DNA of 64,000 nucleotides from Halomonas sp. 'Soap Lake #6' (GCF_003031405.1 NZ_CP020469.1:1240001-1304000); one strand, 5' to 3'; positions 1 through 10,352 are shown, counted from the first letter of the stretch. The notes: a model not told the origin generated them from the sequence alone. Numbers and translations: made by a program.

Positions 1-423
1 GCTCAGATTAACGGGGTGACATGGGTAAATGATTCAAAAGGCACTAACGTAGGCGCAACCCTTGCTGCCATTAACGGCATCAGTGCAACACTTACTGGAA
101 AGCTCATTTTGTTGGCAGGTGGGGTTGGTAAAGGCGCCGATTTTACACCGCTGGCAGCGCCGTTAGCAGAGTGTGCCAGAGGAGTGTTGCTATTCGGAGC
201 GGATGCACCGCGCTTGTCAGCGGCACTGTCTCCATCGAACAAGGTTCACCGCGTGGAAGATTTATATCAGGCCCTGGCAGTTGCTTGGCAAATGGCAGAG
301 CCGGGAGATTGCGTGCTTCTTTCCCCAGCTTGCGCGAGTCTTGATCAGTTTGCGAACTATCAGGCTAGGGGGGAAGCGTTTAGGGAATGGGTGGTCAATA
401 AGCAGACTGGAGTTAACCTATGA
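1..423 (+). CDS. murD: UDP-N-acetylmuramoylalanine--D-glutamate ligase, C-terminal part (cut by window edge)
   Basis: Cytoplasmic Mur ligase that adds D-glutamate to UDP-MurNAc-L-Ala. Only the last 140 codons are present; the frame is open from base 1 and stops at TGA 421-423. The motif VNDSKGTNVGAT near the left edge matches the substrate and phosphate loop that opens the C-terminal Mur ligase domain. The downstream stretch with LLSPACASLDQF is the usual MurD ending. The stop overlaps the ftsW ATG (420), as is common in dcw clusters. The N-terminal and ATPase domains lie outside the window. Identification rests on motif plus synteny and is secure. Confidence 0.93.
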   Translation, partial: AQINGVTWVNDSKGTNVGATLAAINGISATLTGKLILLAGGVGKGADFTPLAAPLAECARGVLLFGADAPRLSAALSPSNKVHRVEDLYQALAVAWQMAEPGDCVLLSPACASLDQFANYQARGEAFREWVVNKQTGVNL

Positions 424-1602
424 GTCGTTTCGAACGTCTGCGTGAAGTGTTAACAACACGCCACTTGCCCTGCGATATCTGGCTGATTGTATCGGTAGTT
501 GCGCTAGCGGGTTTAGGCTGGGTCATGGTTAGCTCTGCCTCTATAGGTTTGCTCGAGAATAGCTATTACTACTCTCGGCAGCATGGGGTTTTTTTTGGTG
601 ATGGCTATCCTGGCATGCCTGTTTATGCTTTGTGTGCCACTTGAGGTCTGGCGCCAAAACGCGGCGCTGATTTTGTTATTCAGTATTTTTATGCTCGTTA
701 TGGTGCTCATCATCGGTCAAGAGATAAACGGGAGTAGACGCTGGATTGCATTGCCCGGTCCTTTACCAAGCTTGCAGGTCTCCGAGTTTGCCAAGCTTGG
801 TTTGATCTTTTATATGGCGGCCTTCATGTCGCGCTTTGCTTATGATCTTCGGCGTCGTGCCTTTAGCATGTGGCGCCCGTTAGCGGTATTGGCGATCCCT
901 GCTGGTCTACTGTTTTTGGCGCCTGACTTTGGTGGAATGGTCGTCTACTCCGTCTGTGTGATAGGCATGCTGATGATGAGTGGCGCCTCGCTCACACTGT
1001 TATTTGGCAGTGGCGGAGTGTTGGCATCAGGTGCCGTGATGATGGTGGTGATGGAGCCTTATCGTTTGGCCCGTTGGACGAGCTTTTTAGATCCATGGGC
1101 CGACCAGTTTGCCACTGGCTATCAGTTAACCCAGGCACTCATTGCGTTTGGCCGTGGGCATGTAACGGGCACAGGGTTGGGCAATAGTGTTCAAAAGCTG
1201 CACTATCTGCCGGAGGCGCATACTGACTTTATCTTTGCTGTGGTTGCAGAAGAGCTAGGGATGGTCGGCGCTATTATTGTTGTGCTGTTATTTACGATTT
1301 TCATCGCCCGGGCTATGTGGATTGCCCGTCGCGCTGAACTATCGGGACATATGTTTGGGGCGTATGTTAGCTACGGCATCGGCTTTATTATCGCTGCTCA
1401 AGCCTTTATTAATATGGCGGTTAGTGCGGGGTTGCTGCCCACCAAAGGTTTAACACTGCCGCTGATTAGCTATGGTGGTTCAAGCTTGTTAGTTACCGGC
1501 ATGATGGTGGGGCTGCTACTGCGTGTTGATGCAGAAACACGCCACCGTCCACGCCGCACGCCTACGCCCTACAAGCCTCGTCATGAACCGCGGTTATCGT
1601 AA
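420..1602 (+). CDS. ftsW: FtsW septal peptidoglycan glycosyltransferase, frameshifted in this sequence
   Basis: SEDS-family inner-membrane glycan polymerase of the divisome. The reading frame starts at ATG 420 (overlapping murD) and encodes the N-terminus and first membrane helix, then breaks at an eight-T run (589-596). The rest, with nine or so further membrane segments and the conserved ends YLPEAHTDFIFAVVAEELG and LPLISYGGSSLL, continues in the next frame from 583 to 1602. One extra T would join the halves exactly as ...HGVFFLVMAIL. An ATG at 583 opens the second frame but would lose TM1. FtsW is essential, so this is a sequencing or assembly slip, rescue by slippage, or a true lesion. 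The family call itself is firm. Confidence 0.85.
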
Positions 1603-1620
1603 TTATTCAAGGAGTCGTTT

Positions 1621-2718
1621 GTGACAACGCACGCACGTCGGCGCATTTTAATTATGGCCGGAGGGACGGGGGGGCATGTTATACCCGCACTCTCATTGGC
1701 GCGCGCTTTACAAGCGCATGATGTCGAGATTGAGTGGTTAGGCAGCCCTCGTGGGATTGAGAATCGTCTGGTTCCTGAGGCAGATATTCGGCTGCACACC
1801 ATTGCTATTAGCGGGTTGCGTGGCAATGGGGTTGGTGGGTGGTTCAAAGCACCGCTTAACCTTAGTCGCGCTGTATTGCAGGCACGTCAAATTATTAGCT
1901 CGTTTAAGCCTCACGTAGTGGTGGGGCTGGGTGGCTTTGCAAGTGGCCCTGGTGGCCTTGCTGCGTGGCTGTCTCGCGTACCTCTGGTGATTCATGAGCA
2001 AAATGCTGTTGCTGGTTTAACTAATCGAGTACTTTCGCGCTTAGCTACCCATACCTATGCGGCTTTTTATGAAGCATTTGGTTCCAGGGGGGAAGTGATT
2101 GGTAACCCGGTACGAGATGATATTGCCGTATTGGGAGAGCAGGCTCGTGATACTGCTACGATGAGCGCACGACCGCTGCGTCTACTTGTGGTAGGGGGCT
2201 CCTTAGGTGCTGTAGCGCTCAACGAGCGTTTGCCGCCGGCGTTGGCCGCATTACCCCCAGAGCAGCGGCCGGAAGTACGTCACCAAGCGGGTAAGGAGCG
2301 CGATGAGTCGACGGCAGCACTGTATGCTGAGCATGCTATTACAGCCGAGGTAAGTTCATTTATTGACGATATGGCTGCCGCCTATGAGTGGGCTGACCTT
2401 GTGGTTTGCCGGGCTGGCGCACTTACAGTGGCAGAGCTTGCAGCGGCAGCGAAGCCTGCGTTGCTGGTACCGTTTCCTTTTGCTGTTGATGATCACCAGC
2501 GAGCAAATGCAGAGGTTCTGGTGAAGGCAGGGGCTGCTGTGTGTGTGGTGCAGTCTGAGCTTACCCCAGAGCGCTTGACTCACTATTTAAATGAATTATT
2601 AGCTCCAGAGAGGCTAGCAGATATGGCCTCTAAAGCGCGTCAAGCTGCCTATTTGGATGCCACGCAGCGTTTAACGGATGGCTGTCTAGGGTTAATAAAG
2701 AAAGGAGAATCTGCGTGA
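1621..2718 (+). CDS. murG: MurG, lipid II synthase (UDP-GlcNAc transferase)
   Basis: Peripheral inner-membrane glycosyltransferase (GT28) that adds GlcNAc to lipid I, making lipid II. The 365-aa length is normal. The N-terminal glycine-rich loop [12 protein letters not shown], the central [11 protein letters not shown] and [11 protein letters not shown], and the C-terminal donor-site region ([22 protein letters not shown]) are all present in order. The start is GTG at 1621, preceded by AAGGAG at 1609-1614. The end overlaps murC by four bases, indicating translational coupling in the dcw operon. Confidence 0.97.
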   Translation: MTTHARRRILIMAGGTGGHVIPALSLARALQAHDVEIEWLGSPRGIENRLVPEADIRLHTIAISGLRGNGVGGWFKAPLNLSRAVLQARQIISSFKPHVVVGLGGFASGPGGLAAWLSRVPLVIHEQNAVAGLTNRVLSRLATHTYAAFYEAFGSRGEVIGNPVRDDIAVLGEQARDTATMSARPLRLLVVGGSLGAVALNERLPPALAALPPEQRPEVRHQAGKERDESTAALYAEHAITAEVSSFIDDMAAAYEWADLVVCRAGALTVAELAAAAKPALLVPFPFAVDDHQRANAEVLVKAGAAVCVVQSELTPERLTHYLNELLAPERLADMASKARQAAYLDATQRLTDGCLGLIKKGESA

Positions 2719-4184
2719 CCGATTTAGTCAATAATATGTCTTTACAAGATGTGTGCCCAAGCGGCCCAGGCATGCGCCGTATTAAGCGTTTGCATTTTGT
2801 GGGCATCGGTGGCGCAGGCATGTGTGGTATTGCGGAAGTTTTGGCTAATCAAGGCTATAGCGTCAGCGGCAGCGACATGAGAGCGTCAACTGTATTGGAG
2901 CGTTTGCGCCAGTGCGGTGTGGCTATTTCCATCGGGCATGCAGAAGATAATGTTAAAGGCGCAGATGTTGTCGTGGTGTCTAGCGCAATAGACGAAACTA
3001 ACCCTGAAATACGCTGGGCACATGAGCATCGTGTGCCTGTCGTTCGCCGAGCAGAAATGCTGGCTGAGCTGATGCGTTTTCGTCATGGTATTGCAGTGGC
3101 GGGCACACACGGGAAAACCACCACAACGAGCCTCACTGCTACGTTATTAGCAGAAGGTGGTTTGGATCCTACCTTCGTTATCGGTGGGAAGCTAACCAGC
3201 GCAGGGGCTAATGCGCGTCTGGGTGAGGGTGATTACCTGGTGGCCGAGGCCGATGAATCGGACGCATCTTTTTTGCACCTGCAGCCGATGGTCTCGATTG
3301 TTACCAATATTGACGCTGACCACATGGCTACCTATGGCGGTGACTTCGAACGGCTTAAAAATACCTTCATTGAGTTTTTGCACAATTTGCCATTTTATGG
3401 CTTAGCTGTTCTGTGCATTGATGACCCCCATGTTCGTGGGCTATGTGAGCGGGTGAAGCGCCAATTTGTGACCTACGGTTTTGATGCGGATGCAGATTAC
3501 CGCATTACCGATTTCAACCAGCAGGCCGGTGAGGTGTCCTTCACTGCCCTAAGGCCGGGGGGGGCGGCACCATTAGCCGTTCGTTTAGCAATGCCAGGGC
3601 GGCATAACGCGCTCAATGCTATGGCCGCTATTGTAGTGGCAACCGATGCTGGGGTTAGCGATGAGGCCATCCAGCGTGGCTTGGCTAGCTTTGCCGGTGT
3701 AGGTAGACGCTTCCAGGTTCATGGCGATTTCCAGGCGCCTAAAGCCAGCGGCAGCATCATGTTGGTCGACGACTATGGCCACCATCCCCGTGAAGTGGAT
3801 ATGATCATTCAGGCTGTGCGTGCAGGCTGGCCAGAGCGGCGTTTGGTTATGTTGTATCAGCCACACCGCTACAGCCGAACACGTGATCTTTATGAAGATT
3901 TTGTCAAAGTGCTGTCGCAAGTAGATACGCTTATATTGCTTGATGTATACAGCGCTGGAGAGACCGTCATTCCTGGCGCTGAAGGGCGTACTCTGGCTGG
4001 ATCCATTCGTCAGCGTGGTGAAGTCGATCCGATTTTTGTAGAGCATAAACAGGAACTGCCAGCGCTGCTGGGCAATGTGCTGCGTCCAGGCGATATTTTA
4101 ATTACCCAAGGTGCGGGCGATGTGGGCGGAATATCGCTACGTTTAGCGCAGGCCAAACTGGTATTGGACGAGGTTGAGCTATGA
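2715..4184 (+). CDS. murC: UDP-N-acetylmuramate--L-alanine ligase
   Basis: First Mur ligase, adding L-alanine to UDP-MurNAc in the cytoplasm. The product is 489 aa. It has an N-terminal Rossmann loop ([16 protein letters not shown]), an ATP-binding P-loop ([12 protein letters not shown]) and the C-terminal domain entry [10 protein letters not shown]. The GTG start at 2715 lies in the overlap with the murG stop, and the gene ends in an ATGA overlap with ddlB. The start gives about 20 residues before the Rossmann fold, a normal lead for this family. Confidence 0.97.
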   Translation: MTDLVNNMSLQDVCPSGPGMRRIKRLHFVGIGGAGMCGIAEVLANQGYSVSGSDMRASTVLERLRQCGVAISIGHAEDNVKGADVVVVSSAIDETNPEIRWAHEHRVPVVRRAEMLAELMRFRHGIAVAGTHGKTTTTSLTATLLAEGGLDPTFVIGGKLTSAGANARLGEGDYLVAEADESDASFLHLQPMVSIVTNIDADHMATYGGDFERLKNTFIEFLHNLPFYGLAVLCIDDPHVRGLCERVKRQFVTYGFDADADYRITDFNQQAGEVSFTALRPGGAAPLAVRLAMPGRHNALNAMAAIVVATDAGVSDEAIQRGLASFAGVGRRFQVHGDFQAPKASGSIMLVDDYGHHPREVDMIIQAVRAGWPERRLVMLYQPHRYSRTRDLYEDFVKVLSQVDTLILLDVYSAGETVIPGAEGRTLAGSIRQRGEVDPIFVEHKQELPALLGNVLRPGDILITQGAGDVGGISLRLAQAKLVLDEVEL

Positions 4185-5122
4185 GTACTGAAGTATCTCA
4201 AGCGGATCACTTAGCGCGAGTAGTGGTTGTCTACGGAGGAGCTTCTGCTGAGCGAGAAGTATCGTTAAAGAGTGGCGCTGCTATTTTGGAGGCCTTGCAG
4301 CGTCAAGGGATTCAGGCAAGTGGCTATGATTTACGCGACAACGGTTTGACTGGGCTGGAGCAATTGGCGCCAACTGCTGTATTTGTTGCTCTGCATGGTC
4401 GAGGCGGAGAGGATGGTACTCTGCAGGGGGGCTTGGAGCTTCTAAACATACCTTACACGGGGAGCGGTGTTTTAGCCTCAGCGTTAGCCATGGATAAACA
4501 ACGAACCAAGCAAATATGGCAAGCCGTAGGTTTGCCAACACCTGAAAGCATCATGCTAACAGCTGAGTCGGAATGGGAAAGTGTTGTTTCCCAGCTAGGG
4601 TTGCCCATGATGGTCAAGCCAGTGCATGAAGGCTCTACGTTAGGTATCAGTATCGTTAAAAGCCAGCAAGCATTGGAAGCTGCTTACCATGAAGCGGCAA
4701 AGTACGACGCGCGAGTAATGGCCGAGCGGTTTATTGTTGGGGAAGAGTATACGGTCGCATTGCTGAACGGCGAGGTTTTGCCAGCGATTCGTGTTGAAGT
4801 GCCGGGAGGCTTTTACGATTACGAAGCTAAGTACATCACTAATACGACGCAGTACCACCTTCCCTGTGGTTTAGAGGCGCATGATGAACAGGCGTTAGCG
4901 ACGCTTTGTAAACAAGCGTTTGCTGCCGTAGGCGGAGAAGGGTGGGGGCGTATTGATGTCATGCGTGATGCTGATGGAAAGTTCTGGCTGATTGAGGTCA
5001 ATACGGTTCCTGGAATGACTGACCATAGCTTGGTACCACAGGCGGCTGCCCATGCGGGCATTGGTTTTGATCAACTTGTCTTGCAGATACTGCAAACGGC
5101 AGGCAAGCAGAGTTCATTATGA
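4181..5122 (+). CDS. ddlB: D-alanine--D-alanine ligase
   Basis: Makes the D-Ala-D-Ala dipeptide for the pentapeptide stem. It is a 313-aa ATP-grasp enzyme with [17 protein letters not shown] at the N-terminus, [14 protein letters not shown], the ATP-binding [15 protein letters not shown] and the C-terminal [19 protein letters not shown]. It follows murC with an ATGA overlap and sits directly before ftsQ, the standard place for the dcw-encoded copy (DdlB), so the symbol follows context. Confidence 0.96.
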   Translation: MSTEVSQADHLARVVVVYGGASAEREVSLKSGAAILEALQRQGIQASGYDLRDNGLTGLEQLAPTAVFVALHGRGGEDGTLQGGLELLNIPYTGSGVLASALAMDKQRTKQIWQAVGLPTPESIMLTAESEWESVVSQLGLPMMVKPVHEGSTLGISIVKSQQALEAAYHEAAKYDARVMAERFIVGEEYTVALLNGEVLPAIRVEVPGGFYDYEAKYITNTTQYHLPCGLEAHDEQALATLCKQAFAAVGGEGWGRIDVMRDADGKFWLIEVNTVPGMTDHSLVPQAAAHAGIGFDQLVLQILQTAGKQSSL

Positions 5123-5132
5123 AGAGTGCCTT

Positions 5133-5846
5133 ATGAAAAGGCGTAATGCGTGGTTAGGTATCATTCTGCTAGGACTATTGCTGGGTGCTGGTGGTCGCGC
5201 TCTGTGGTTATGGTTGGACCGGCCTATCGAGCGGGTCTCAATCCGTGGGGAGTGGGACTACGTAAGTGCTGATTATCTGCGCACTCAGTTAGCGCCGCTT
5301 GTTGTGGATGCGGCATGGTTGTCTGTTGATTTAGGAGAGCTTCGCAATCGAGCGCTGGATATTGGCTGGCTGAATGAGGTTCGCATTTCGCGGGAATGGC
5401 CCAATGCGTTGGTATTTGAGCTTGTTGAGCAAGTACCTGTAGCCCGTTGGAATGATGATTTTCTGCTTAATTCTCAAGGGGAACCATTTGCTTTTGCTCC
5501 TTTGCCTGCTCCTTCAGGGCTTCCCGATTTGGCCGGGCCTGCTGGCAGTAGTGAAGAAGTGCTGGACTTTTATCATCGCTTGAATCCTTATTTTGCCAAT
5601 CTATCTCTGTCGCTTTCTCAACTTCGTTTAGAGCCTCGTGGAGCATGGCGGCTGCAGTTAAATAACGGTGCCTGGGTAATGTTAGGTCGTCGCCAACATG
5701 AAGTGCGTTTGGCTCGTTTATCGGCATCTTGGCAGCGTGAGTTATCTCGGCTTGGTGAGCATATTCGTTATATTGACTTGCGTTACCCCAATGGAGTTGC
5801 CGTAGCTTGGCATGGGGAAAGCGATTTCGATGATAGTGAAGAGTAA
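5133..5846 (+). CDS. ftsQ: Cell division protein FtsQ
   Basis: Bitopic divisome protein that links FtsB/FtsL to later components. I chose ATG 5133, which gives a 237-aa protein beginning MKRRNAWLGIILLGLLLG: a basic cytoplasmic end, then one membrane helix (about residues 6-24). A POTRA-like stretch follows (IERVSIRGEWDYVSADYL to about residue 95), then the beta domain. A longer in-frame ATG at 5052 lies inside ddlB and would put a non-family leader in front. The sequence is diverged, as usual for FtsQ, so position between ddlB and ftsA carries much of the weight. Confidence 0.93.
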   Translation: MKRRNAWLGIILLGLLLGAGGRALWLWLDRPIERVSIRGEWDYVSADYLRTQLAPLVVDAAWLSVDLGELRNRALDIGWLNEVRISREWPNALVFELVEQVPVARWNDDFLLNSQGEPFAFAPLPAPSGLPDLAGPAGSSEEVLDFYHRLNPYFANLSLSLSQLRLEPRGAWRLQLNNGAWVMLGRRQHEVRLARLSASWQRELSRLGEHIRYIDLRYPNGVAVAWHGESDFDDSEE

Positions 5847-5993
5847 ATAATGCTTACAATGTGCAAAAACTGGGTAAATGTAAGTGGTCGCCAACGCTGA
5901 AAACCCTATCAATGGGGTTTAAATTGCCCTCTAAGCCTATTATCGTTAGTGCGGACTAGTCGTATTACGGCTATTGTTTCTATACTATGTATC

Positions 5994-6054
5994 TATCGAT
6001 AACTTTATGGGTTTTATTTACTCCATCAAGACTTGAGCTATATTTTATCGATAA
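5994..6054. repeat. Paired TATCGATAA palindromes, 52 bp apart
   Basis: TATCGATAA occurs at 5994-6002 and again at 6046-6054, the second inside the full 10-bp palindrome TTATCGATAA (6045-6054). The 52-bp offset is about five helical turns, so both sites would face the same side of the DNA. This suggests paired operators for an unidentified regulator of ftsAZ. Chance is possible in AT-rich sequence. Confidence 0.45.
6017..6044 (+). promoter_or_regulatory. Candidate sigma-70 promoter for ftsA-ftsZ
   Basis: A -35-like TTTACT (6017-6022) and a -10-like TATATT (6039-6044) are separated by 16 bp. They match four and five of six consensus positions. The downstream palindrome begins next to the -10, where a bound protein would block initiation. 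This is a by-eye match only. Confidence 0.35.
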
Positions 6055-6160
6055 TTGTTAATTTTGTTTTGGTTGACGTTTGTTTGAGCTTCTTACTACG
6101 CCAACGTTATCCATCACTATGACGACTTTTTAAAATGACGATAAGGAGATTTTCCGACTC

Positions 6161-7450
6161 ATGGCAGGCTCACCCAACGCATCCAATATGGTTGTCGGGC
6201 TGGACATTGGAACGTCCAAGGTCGTCGCGATAGTCGGTCAACCCACCGATGATGGCGGGATCGAAATTGCGGGAATCGGTTCTCATCCATCCCGTGGTAT
6301 GAAGCGCGGCGTAGTGATTAATATCGAATCAACCGTCCAGTCTATTCAGCGGGCCGTTGAAGAAGCTGAATTGATGGCTGGTTGTGATATTCACTCTGTG
6401 TATGTAGGCGTCGCTGGTAGCCATATTAGTTCAATGAACTCTGATGGTGTGGTGGCTATAAAAGAGCGTGAAGTAACACCATCAGATATTGACCGTGTGA
6501 TTGATTCAGCTCGCGCCAGAGCTATCTCAGAAGGGCAGCGAGTGCTACATGTGCTGCCCCAAGAGTTTTCAATAGACGCCCAGGGGGGGATTCGTGAGCC
6601 GCTTGGTATGTCAGGTGTACGCTTAGAAGCGCAGGTTCACCTTGTTACCGCAGCATTAAATGCGGTGCAGAATATTGAAAAATGCGTTCGTCGCTGTGGA
6701 TTAGACGTTGATGCCATTATTTTGGAGCAGTTGGCGTCTAGCATGGCGGTGCTTACAGAAGATGAGCGCGAGCTGGGTGTCTGCATGGTGGATATCGGCG
6801 GCGGCACAACAGATATGGCGATTTTTACCGAAGGGGCTATTCGCCATACAGCTGTTATTCCGATTGCTGGCGACCAGGTGACCAATGATATTGCTATGGC
6901 GTTACGTACGCCGACGCAGCATGCTGAAGAGATTAAGGTCAAATACGCCTGCGCACTGACTCATCTCGCCGCAAGTGATGAGATGATTAAAGTACCCAGC
7001 GTTGGGGATCGACCCGCTAGGGATCTATCGCGTCAGGCATTAGCTGAAGTGGTAGAGCCGCGTTACGAAGAGCTCTTTACGCTGGTTAGGGATGAGTTGC
7101 GTCGCAGTGGCTATGAGGACATGGTTGCTGCTGGTGTTGTGTTGACGGGTGGCACCTCGCGAATGGAAGGTGTTAGTGAGCTGGCAGAAGAGATTTTTCA
7201 TATGCCTGTTCGCATTGCCTGTCCGCAGAACGTTAGAGGGCTGGCAGATGTAGTACGTAATCCTATTTATGCAACGGGTGTTGGCTTGCTGCATTATGCC
7301 TTGCAGGAAATGCGCCATGGTCAAGGCCTGGAAAGCCACGGGGGAGTAGTTGCTGCCCACAAAGGTCGCAACGAACTTGCCCGGCGTGAGAGCAAGGAAA
7401 GCCATTCAGCGCTGGCGAAAATTAAAGGCTGGTTCAAAGGAAATTTCTGA
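6161..7450 (+). CDS. ftsA: Cell division protein FtsA
   Basis: Actin-like ATPase that tethers FtsZ to the membrane and recruits later divisome proteins. The 429-aa length is normal. Actin-fold phosphate motifs [14 protein letters not shown] (near residue 13) and [13 protein letters not shown] (near residue 210) and the adenosine motif [12 protein letters not shown] are present. The C-terminus [12 protein letters not shown] is the amphipathic membrane-targeting helix. ATG 6161 follows AAGGAGA (6143-6149) at a somewhat long spacing. ftsZ begins 34 bp downstream. Confidence 0.98.
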   Translation: MAGSPNASNMVVGLDIGTSKVVAIVGQPTDDGGIEIAGIGSHPSRGMKRGVVINIESTVQSIQRAVEEAELMAGCDIHSVYVGVAGSHISSMNSDGVVAIKEREVTPSDIDRVIDSARARAISEGQRVLHVLPQEFSIDAQGGIREPLGMSGVRLEAQVHLVTAALNAVQNIEKCVRRCGLDVDAIILEQLASSMAVLTEDERELGVCMVDIGGGTTDMAIFTEGAIRHTAVIPIAGDQVTNDIAMALRTPTQHAEEIKVKYACALTHLAASDEMIKVPSVGDRPARDLSRQALAEVVEPRYEELFTLVRDELRRSGYEDMVAAGVVLTGGTSRMEGVSELAEEIFHMPVRIACPQNVRGLADVVRNPIYATGVGLLHYALQEMRHGQGLESHGGVVAAHKGRNELARRESKESHSALAKIKGWFKGNF

Positions 7451-7484
7451 CAGGGCCGCAAGCGCGGTTCAGGAGACGGGGCTT

Positions 7485-8663
7485 ATGTTCGAATTGGTAG
7501 ATAACGCACCCTCGAGCAGTGCGGTCATCAAAGTAGTCGGTGTAGGCGGCGGCGGCGGTAATGCGGTCAACCACATGGTCGAAAGCAATATTGAAGGCGT
7601 AGAGTTTATTTGCGCCAACACCGACGCCCAGGCGCTCAAGCGCGTATCCGCAAAAACTGTTTTGCAGTTAGGCAGCGAAATTACCAAAGGGTTAGGGGCA
7701 GGAGCCAACCCTGAGGTAGGGCGACAAGCGGCCATGGAAGATCGCGACCGTATCGCTGAATTGCTAAATGGCGCTGATATGGTGTTTATCACTGCTGGAA
7801 TGGGCGGCGGCACAGGGACTGGGGGAGCGCCGGTGGTTGCTCAGGTCGCCAAAGAGTTGGGCATTTTAACGGTGGCCGTAGTGACTCGCCCCTTCCCTTT
7901 TGAAGGTCCTAAGCGTATGCGCGCGGCAGAAGAGGGCATGAAAGAGCTCTCTGAGCACGTCGACTCACTTATCACCATTCCGAATGAAAAGCTGCTGTCG
8001 GTGCTTGGTAAAAATGCCACTCTGCTCACTGCATTCAGTGCCGCTAATGACGTGCTGTTAGGGGCGGTTCAAGGTATTGCAGAGCTCATTACTAGTCCCG
8101 GTATCATTAACGTCGACTTTGCTGACGTACGAACTGTCATGTCCGAAATGGGCATGGCAATGATGGGGACTGGTGGTGCAACGGGTGAAAACCGTGCTCG
8201 TGAGGCTGCTGAGAAGGCTATTCGTAGCCCGCTGCTAGAAGATATCGATCTTCATGGAGCTCGCGGTATTCTGGTGAATATTACTGCTGGCCCCGACTTG
8301 TCGATTGGTGAATTCAACGATGTAGGGGCTACTGTTCAAGAGTTTGCTTCTCAAGAAGCAACAATTGTTGTGGGTACCTCTATCGACATGGAAATGTCTG
8401 ATGAGCTGCGAGTAACGGTTGTTGCTGCGGGCCTTGATGGCAGTAAAGCGAAGGCGGCTGCCCGTGAGCCTGCCCGTCGTTCAGTGGCTGACTCTTCCTC
8501 AGATTATCGGAAGCTGCAGCAACCAACTGTCATGCGTCAGCAGGCGACGGCACGTTCTGAAGCACCCGAGCCGGCAGCTAAACCGCGTCCAGAGAAGCGT
8601 CGCGCCTCAGATGCTGACGACTATCTTGATATCCCCGCTTTTTTACGCCGCCAAGCTGATTAA
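7485..8663 (+). CDS. ftsZ: Cell division protein FtsZ
   Basis: Tubulin-like GTPase that forms the Z ring. I chose ATG 7485 with AGGAGA at 7471-7476; this gives 392 aa starting [20 protein letters not shown], the normal family start. An upstream in-frame ATG at 7350 lies inside ftsA. The GTP-binding core has [12 protein letters not shown], the tubulin signature [10 protein letters not shown] and [12 protein letters not shown] basic, alanine-rich linker leads to the C-terminal peptide [12 protein letters not shown], which binds FtsA and ZipA. Confidence 0.99.
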   Translation: MFELVDNAPSSSAVIKVVGVGGGGGNAVNHMVESNIEGVEFICANTDAQALKRVSAKTVLQLGSEITKGLGAGANPEVGRQAAMEDRDRIAELLNGADMVFITAGMGGGTGTGGAPVVAQVAKELGILTVAVVTRPFPFEGPKRMRAAEEGMKELSEHVDSLITIPNEKLLSVLGKNATLLTAFSAANDVLLGAVQGIAELITSPGIINVDFADVRTVMSEMGMAMMGTGGATGENRAREAAEKAIRSPLLEDIDLHGARGILVNITAGPDLSIGEFNDVGATVQEFASQEATIVVGTSIDMEMSDELRVTVVAAGLDGSKAKAAAREPARRSVADSSSDYRKLQQPTVMRQQATARSEAPEPAAKPRPEKRRASDADDYLDIPAFLRRQAD

Positions 8664-8686
8664 GCGGCGCTATCAGTCTCATTGAG

Positions 8687-8729
8687 ACAGCAAACGAGAG
8701 TTTTATTGGTTAAAGCGCTCGTTTGCTGT
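8687..8729 (+). terminator. Inverted repeat after ftsZ
   Basis: A perfect 12-bp inverted repeat (ACAGCAAACGAG at 8687-8698; CTCGTTTGCTGT at 8718-8729) with a 19-nt loop lies 23 bp after the ftsZ stop. No T tract follows, so it is better seen as an mRNA-stabilising or attenuating hairpin between ftsZ and lpxC than as a strong intrinsic terminator. Confidence 0.5.
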
Positions 8730-8819
8730 TAAAGTGAACACTGTTTGATAACTTTCTTTCCTGCGCTATCCGCAAGCTGTACTGCTGGTAGCCCCGTCCT
8801 TAGAGTTCGACCACTGCCC

Positions 8820-9731
8820 ATGATCAAACAACGCACACTACAAAACGTCATTCGCGCCACTGGAGTGGGTCTGCATTCCGGTAAAAAAGTCCACTTGGCT
8901 TTGCGTCCGGCGCCGGCAAACACCGGAATTGTGTTCGTTAGAACCGACTTGGATCCGGTGGTATATGTTCCAGCTCGTGCTGAATTAGTTGAAGATACGA
9001 TGCTCTGCACTGCGCTTTCTAGCGAAGGTGTCAAAGTGGCAACTGTTGAACACTTAATGGCTGCCTTTGCAGGGTTGGGGATTGATAACGCTTATGTTGA
9101 TGTTAGTGCAGCAGAAGTGCCGATTATGGATGGCAGCGCTAGCCCCTTTGTGTTCTTAATTCAGTCTGCGGGTATTCTCGAACAAGATGCGCCTAAGAAA
9201 TTTATTCGCATCAAGCGTCGCGTCGCGGTTAGCGATGGTGACAAAGAAGCAGTCTTTCTGCCGCATCAGGGGTTTAAAGTTTCGTTTGCGATCGACTTTG
9301 ACCACCCAGTGTTTGAGCAGCAGAAGCAGACCGCACTAATTGATTTTTCGACCACATCCTTTGTAAAGGAAGTCTCTAGGGCACGTACCTTTGGCTTTAT
9401 GCGTGATCTTGAGTTTCTGCGCTCTAATAACCTAGCGCTTGGCGGCAGTCTTGATAATGCCATCGTGGTAGATGACTACCGTGTCGTCAATGAAGGTGGT
9501 TTGCGCTATGACGATGAGTTCGTCAAGCATAAGGTGCTTGATGCTATTGGCGATCTTTATCAATTGGGATGTAGCCTGATAGGCGAGTTCCGTGGTGTAA
9601 AATCAGGTCACGCACTTAACAACCGGTTGTGTCGTGAGCTAATGGCCCAGCCAGATGCATATGAGATTGTGACATTTGAAGAAGATAAAGCCATTGCACC
9701 TATCTCTTATGCTGCACCTGCCATGGCCTAG
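8820..9731 (+). CDS. lpxC: UDP-3-O-acyl-N-acetylglucosamine deacetylase
   Basis: Zinc enzyme for the committed step of lipid A synthesis. ATG 8820 gives 303 aa beginning [21 protein letters not shown], the canonical start; the upstream in-frame ATG 8745 adds an unconserved leader. Zinc and catalytic motifs are visible: [15 protein letters not shown] (first His), [15 protein letters not shown] (second His and Asp) and KSGHALNN (catalytic His). It ends the dcw cluster, as in E. coli and Pseudomonas, and is followed by a strong palindrome. Confidence 0.98.
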   Translation: MIKQRTLQNVIRATGVGLHSGKKVHLALRPAPANTGIVFVRTDLDPVVYVPARAELVEDTMLCTALSSEGVKVATVEHLMAAFAGLGIDNAYVDVSAAEVPIMDGSASPFVFLIQSAGILEQDAPKKFIRIKRRVAVSDGDKEAVFLPHQGFKVSFAIDFDHPVFEQQKQTALIDFSTTSFVKEVSRARTFGFMRDLEFLRSNNLALGGSLDNAIVVDDYRVVNEGGLRYDDEFVKHKVLDAIGDLYQLGCSLIGEFRGVKSGHALNNRLCRELMAQPDAYEIVTFEEDKAIAPISYAAPAMA

Positions 9732-9816
9732 TCTGCCTAGTCTATAGGAGTCGCCTATAGAAATGGCCTATAGGCATTGTCGACCTAGTTGAAAAAAACG
9801 TTTTGACCCCCACTTT

Positions 9817-9844
9817 ATAAAGCACCGCTTAAGCGGTGCTTTAT
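9817..9844. terminator. Bidirectional terminator between lpxC and dciA
   Basis: A perfect 28-bp palindrome with arms ATAAAGCACCGCTT and AAGCGGTGCTTTAT sits between the convergent lpxC and dciA genes. A GC-rich core is flanked by A/T on both sides, so it can terminate in both directions. The T tract is short. Confidence 0.75.
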
Positions 9845-9850
9845 GCTATT

Positions 9851-9882
9851 AGGGGCGCCATTTTATAGGGGCGCCATTTTAA
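9851..9882. repeat. 16-bp tandem duplication at the dciA 3' end
   Basis: AGGGGCGCCATTTTAT (9851-9866) is followed directly by AGGGGCGCCATTTTAA (9867-9882). The second copy contains the dciA stop codon (TTA on the plus strand, 9879-9881). The GGCGCC core is itself palindromic. This is a small local duplication. Confidence 0.85.
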
Positions 9883-10352
9883 TTCTCAGTTTTAGAGTGG
9901 TGGGGGGCGTGGGATGCCAAGCGCTCCAGTGCTTTTTTTAATGCCGGGTTGTCAGTGTCTTTAGCGCATTCAGCTAGTGTTTTGCTGGCGTCATCGGATA
10001 GTGTTCTTGTATAGCGTTTAGGGCTTTCAACTGGCCGCACCGGGCGGACTTTTAGTGTAAAGGCACTAACGCTTTCAAATCCTGGTAACTGATGAAGCAG
10101 GGTAAGTAGGCGCTGCTGCTCGTAGCGTAACCAAGTTAGCCAGCTGGCTTGGCTGCTGATAAGCGTTAGCCGCCCATCACGGAACCCGCCTACGAAAATG
10201 TGCTCGCGCATTTCTTCGGGTAGGTGGGCACGTAGATGCCGCTGTGCTTGGTCAATTAAGCGAGACTGGCGCATCAATTGTCCAACATCGCCAGACTTAG
10301 ACAGCAGTTGGGCGATGGGCTGTGCGTGAGATCGCTTAACCTTTATACTCAT
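9879..10352 (-). CDS. dciA: DciA-family (DUF721) helicase-loader protein
   Basis: A 157-aa protein with the DUF721 pattern: an N-terminal helix, then FVGGFRDGRLTLISSQASWLTWLRYEQQRLLTLL (split here only by description: beta strand, turn, then an aromatic-rich helix), and a C-terminal basic then acidic tail. Known DciA proteins load the replicative helicase DnaB in bacteria that lack DnaC. It sits between lpxC and secA, the place it also occupies in pseudomonads. It is convergent with lpxC and divergent from the secreted ORF before secA. The family call is good; function is inferred from the family. Confidence 0.8.
   Translation of the reverse strand: MSIKVKRSHAQPIAQLLSKSGDVGQLMRQSRLIDQAQRHLRAHLPEEMREHIFVGGFRDGRLTLISSQASWLTWLRYEQQRLLTLLHQLPGFESVSAFTLKVRPVRPVESPKRYTRTLSDDASKTLAECAKDTDNPALKKALERLASHAPHHSKTEN

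Larger units (their letters stand above)
5847..6160 (+). other. AT-rich ftsQ-ftsA intergenic region
   Basis: A 314-bp gap, clearly more AT-rich than its surroundings, where many dcw clusters have almost none. No ORF is supported. It holds a weak hairpin with six paired bases (AAACCC 5901-5906 with GGGTTT 5915-5920), two near-identical TATCGATAA palindromes, a plausible promoter, and the ftsA ribosome site AAGGAGA (6143-6149). It probably gives ftsAZ its own transcription start. Confidence 0.6.

Noticed and set aside
3585..4046. 153-codon minus-strand ORF inside murC
   Set aside because: It lies wholly antisense to a strongly conserved gene and shows no recognisable protein features.
5052..5132. 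Longer ftsQ start at ATG 5052
   Set aside because: It lies inside ddlB and gives a leader without FtsQ character; ATG 5133 gives the normal basic end and membrane helix.
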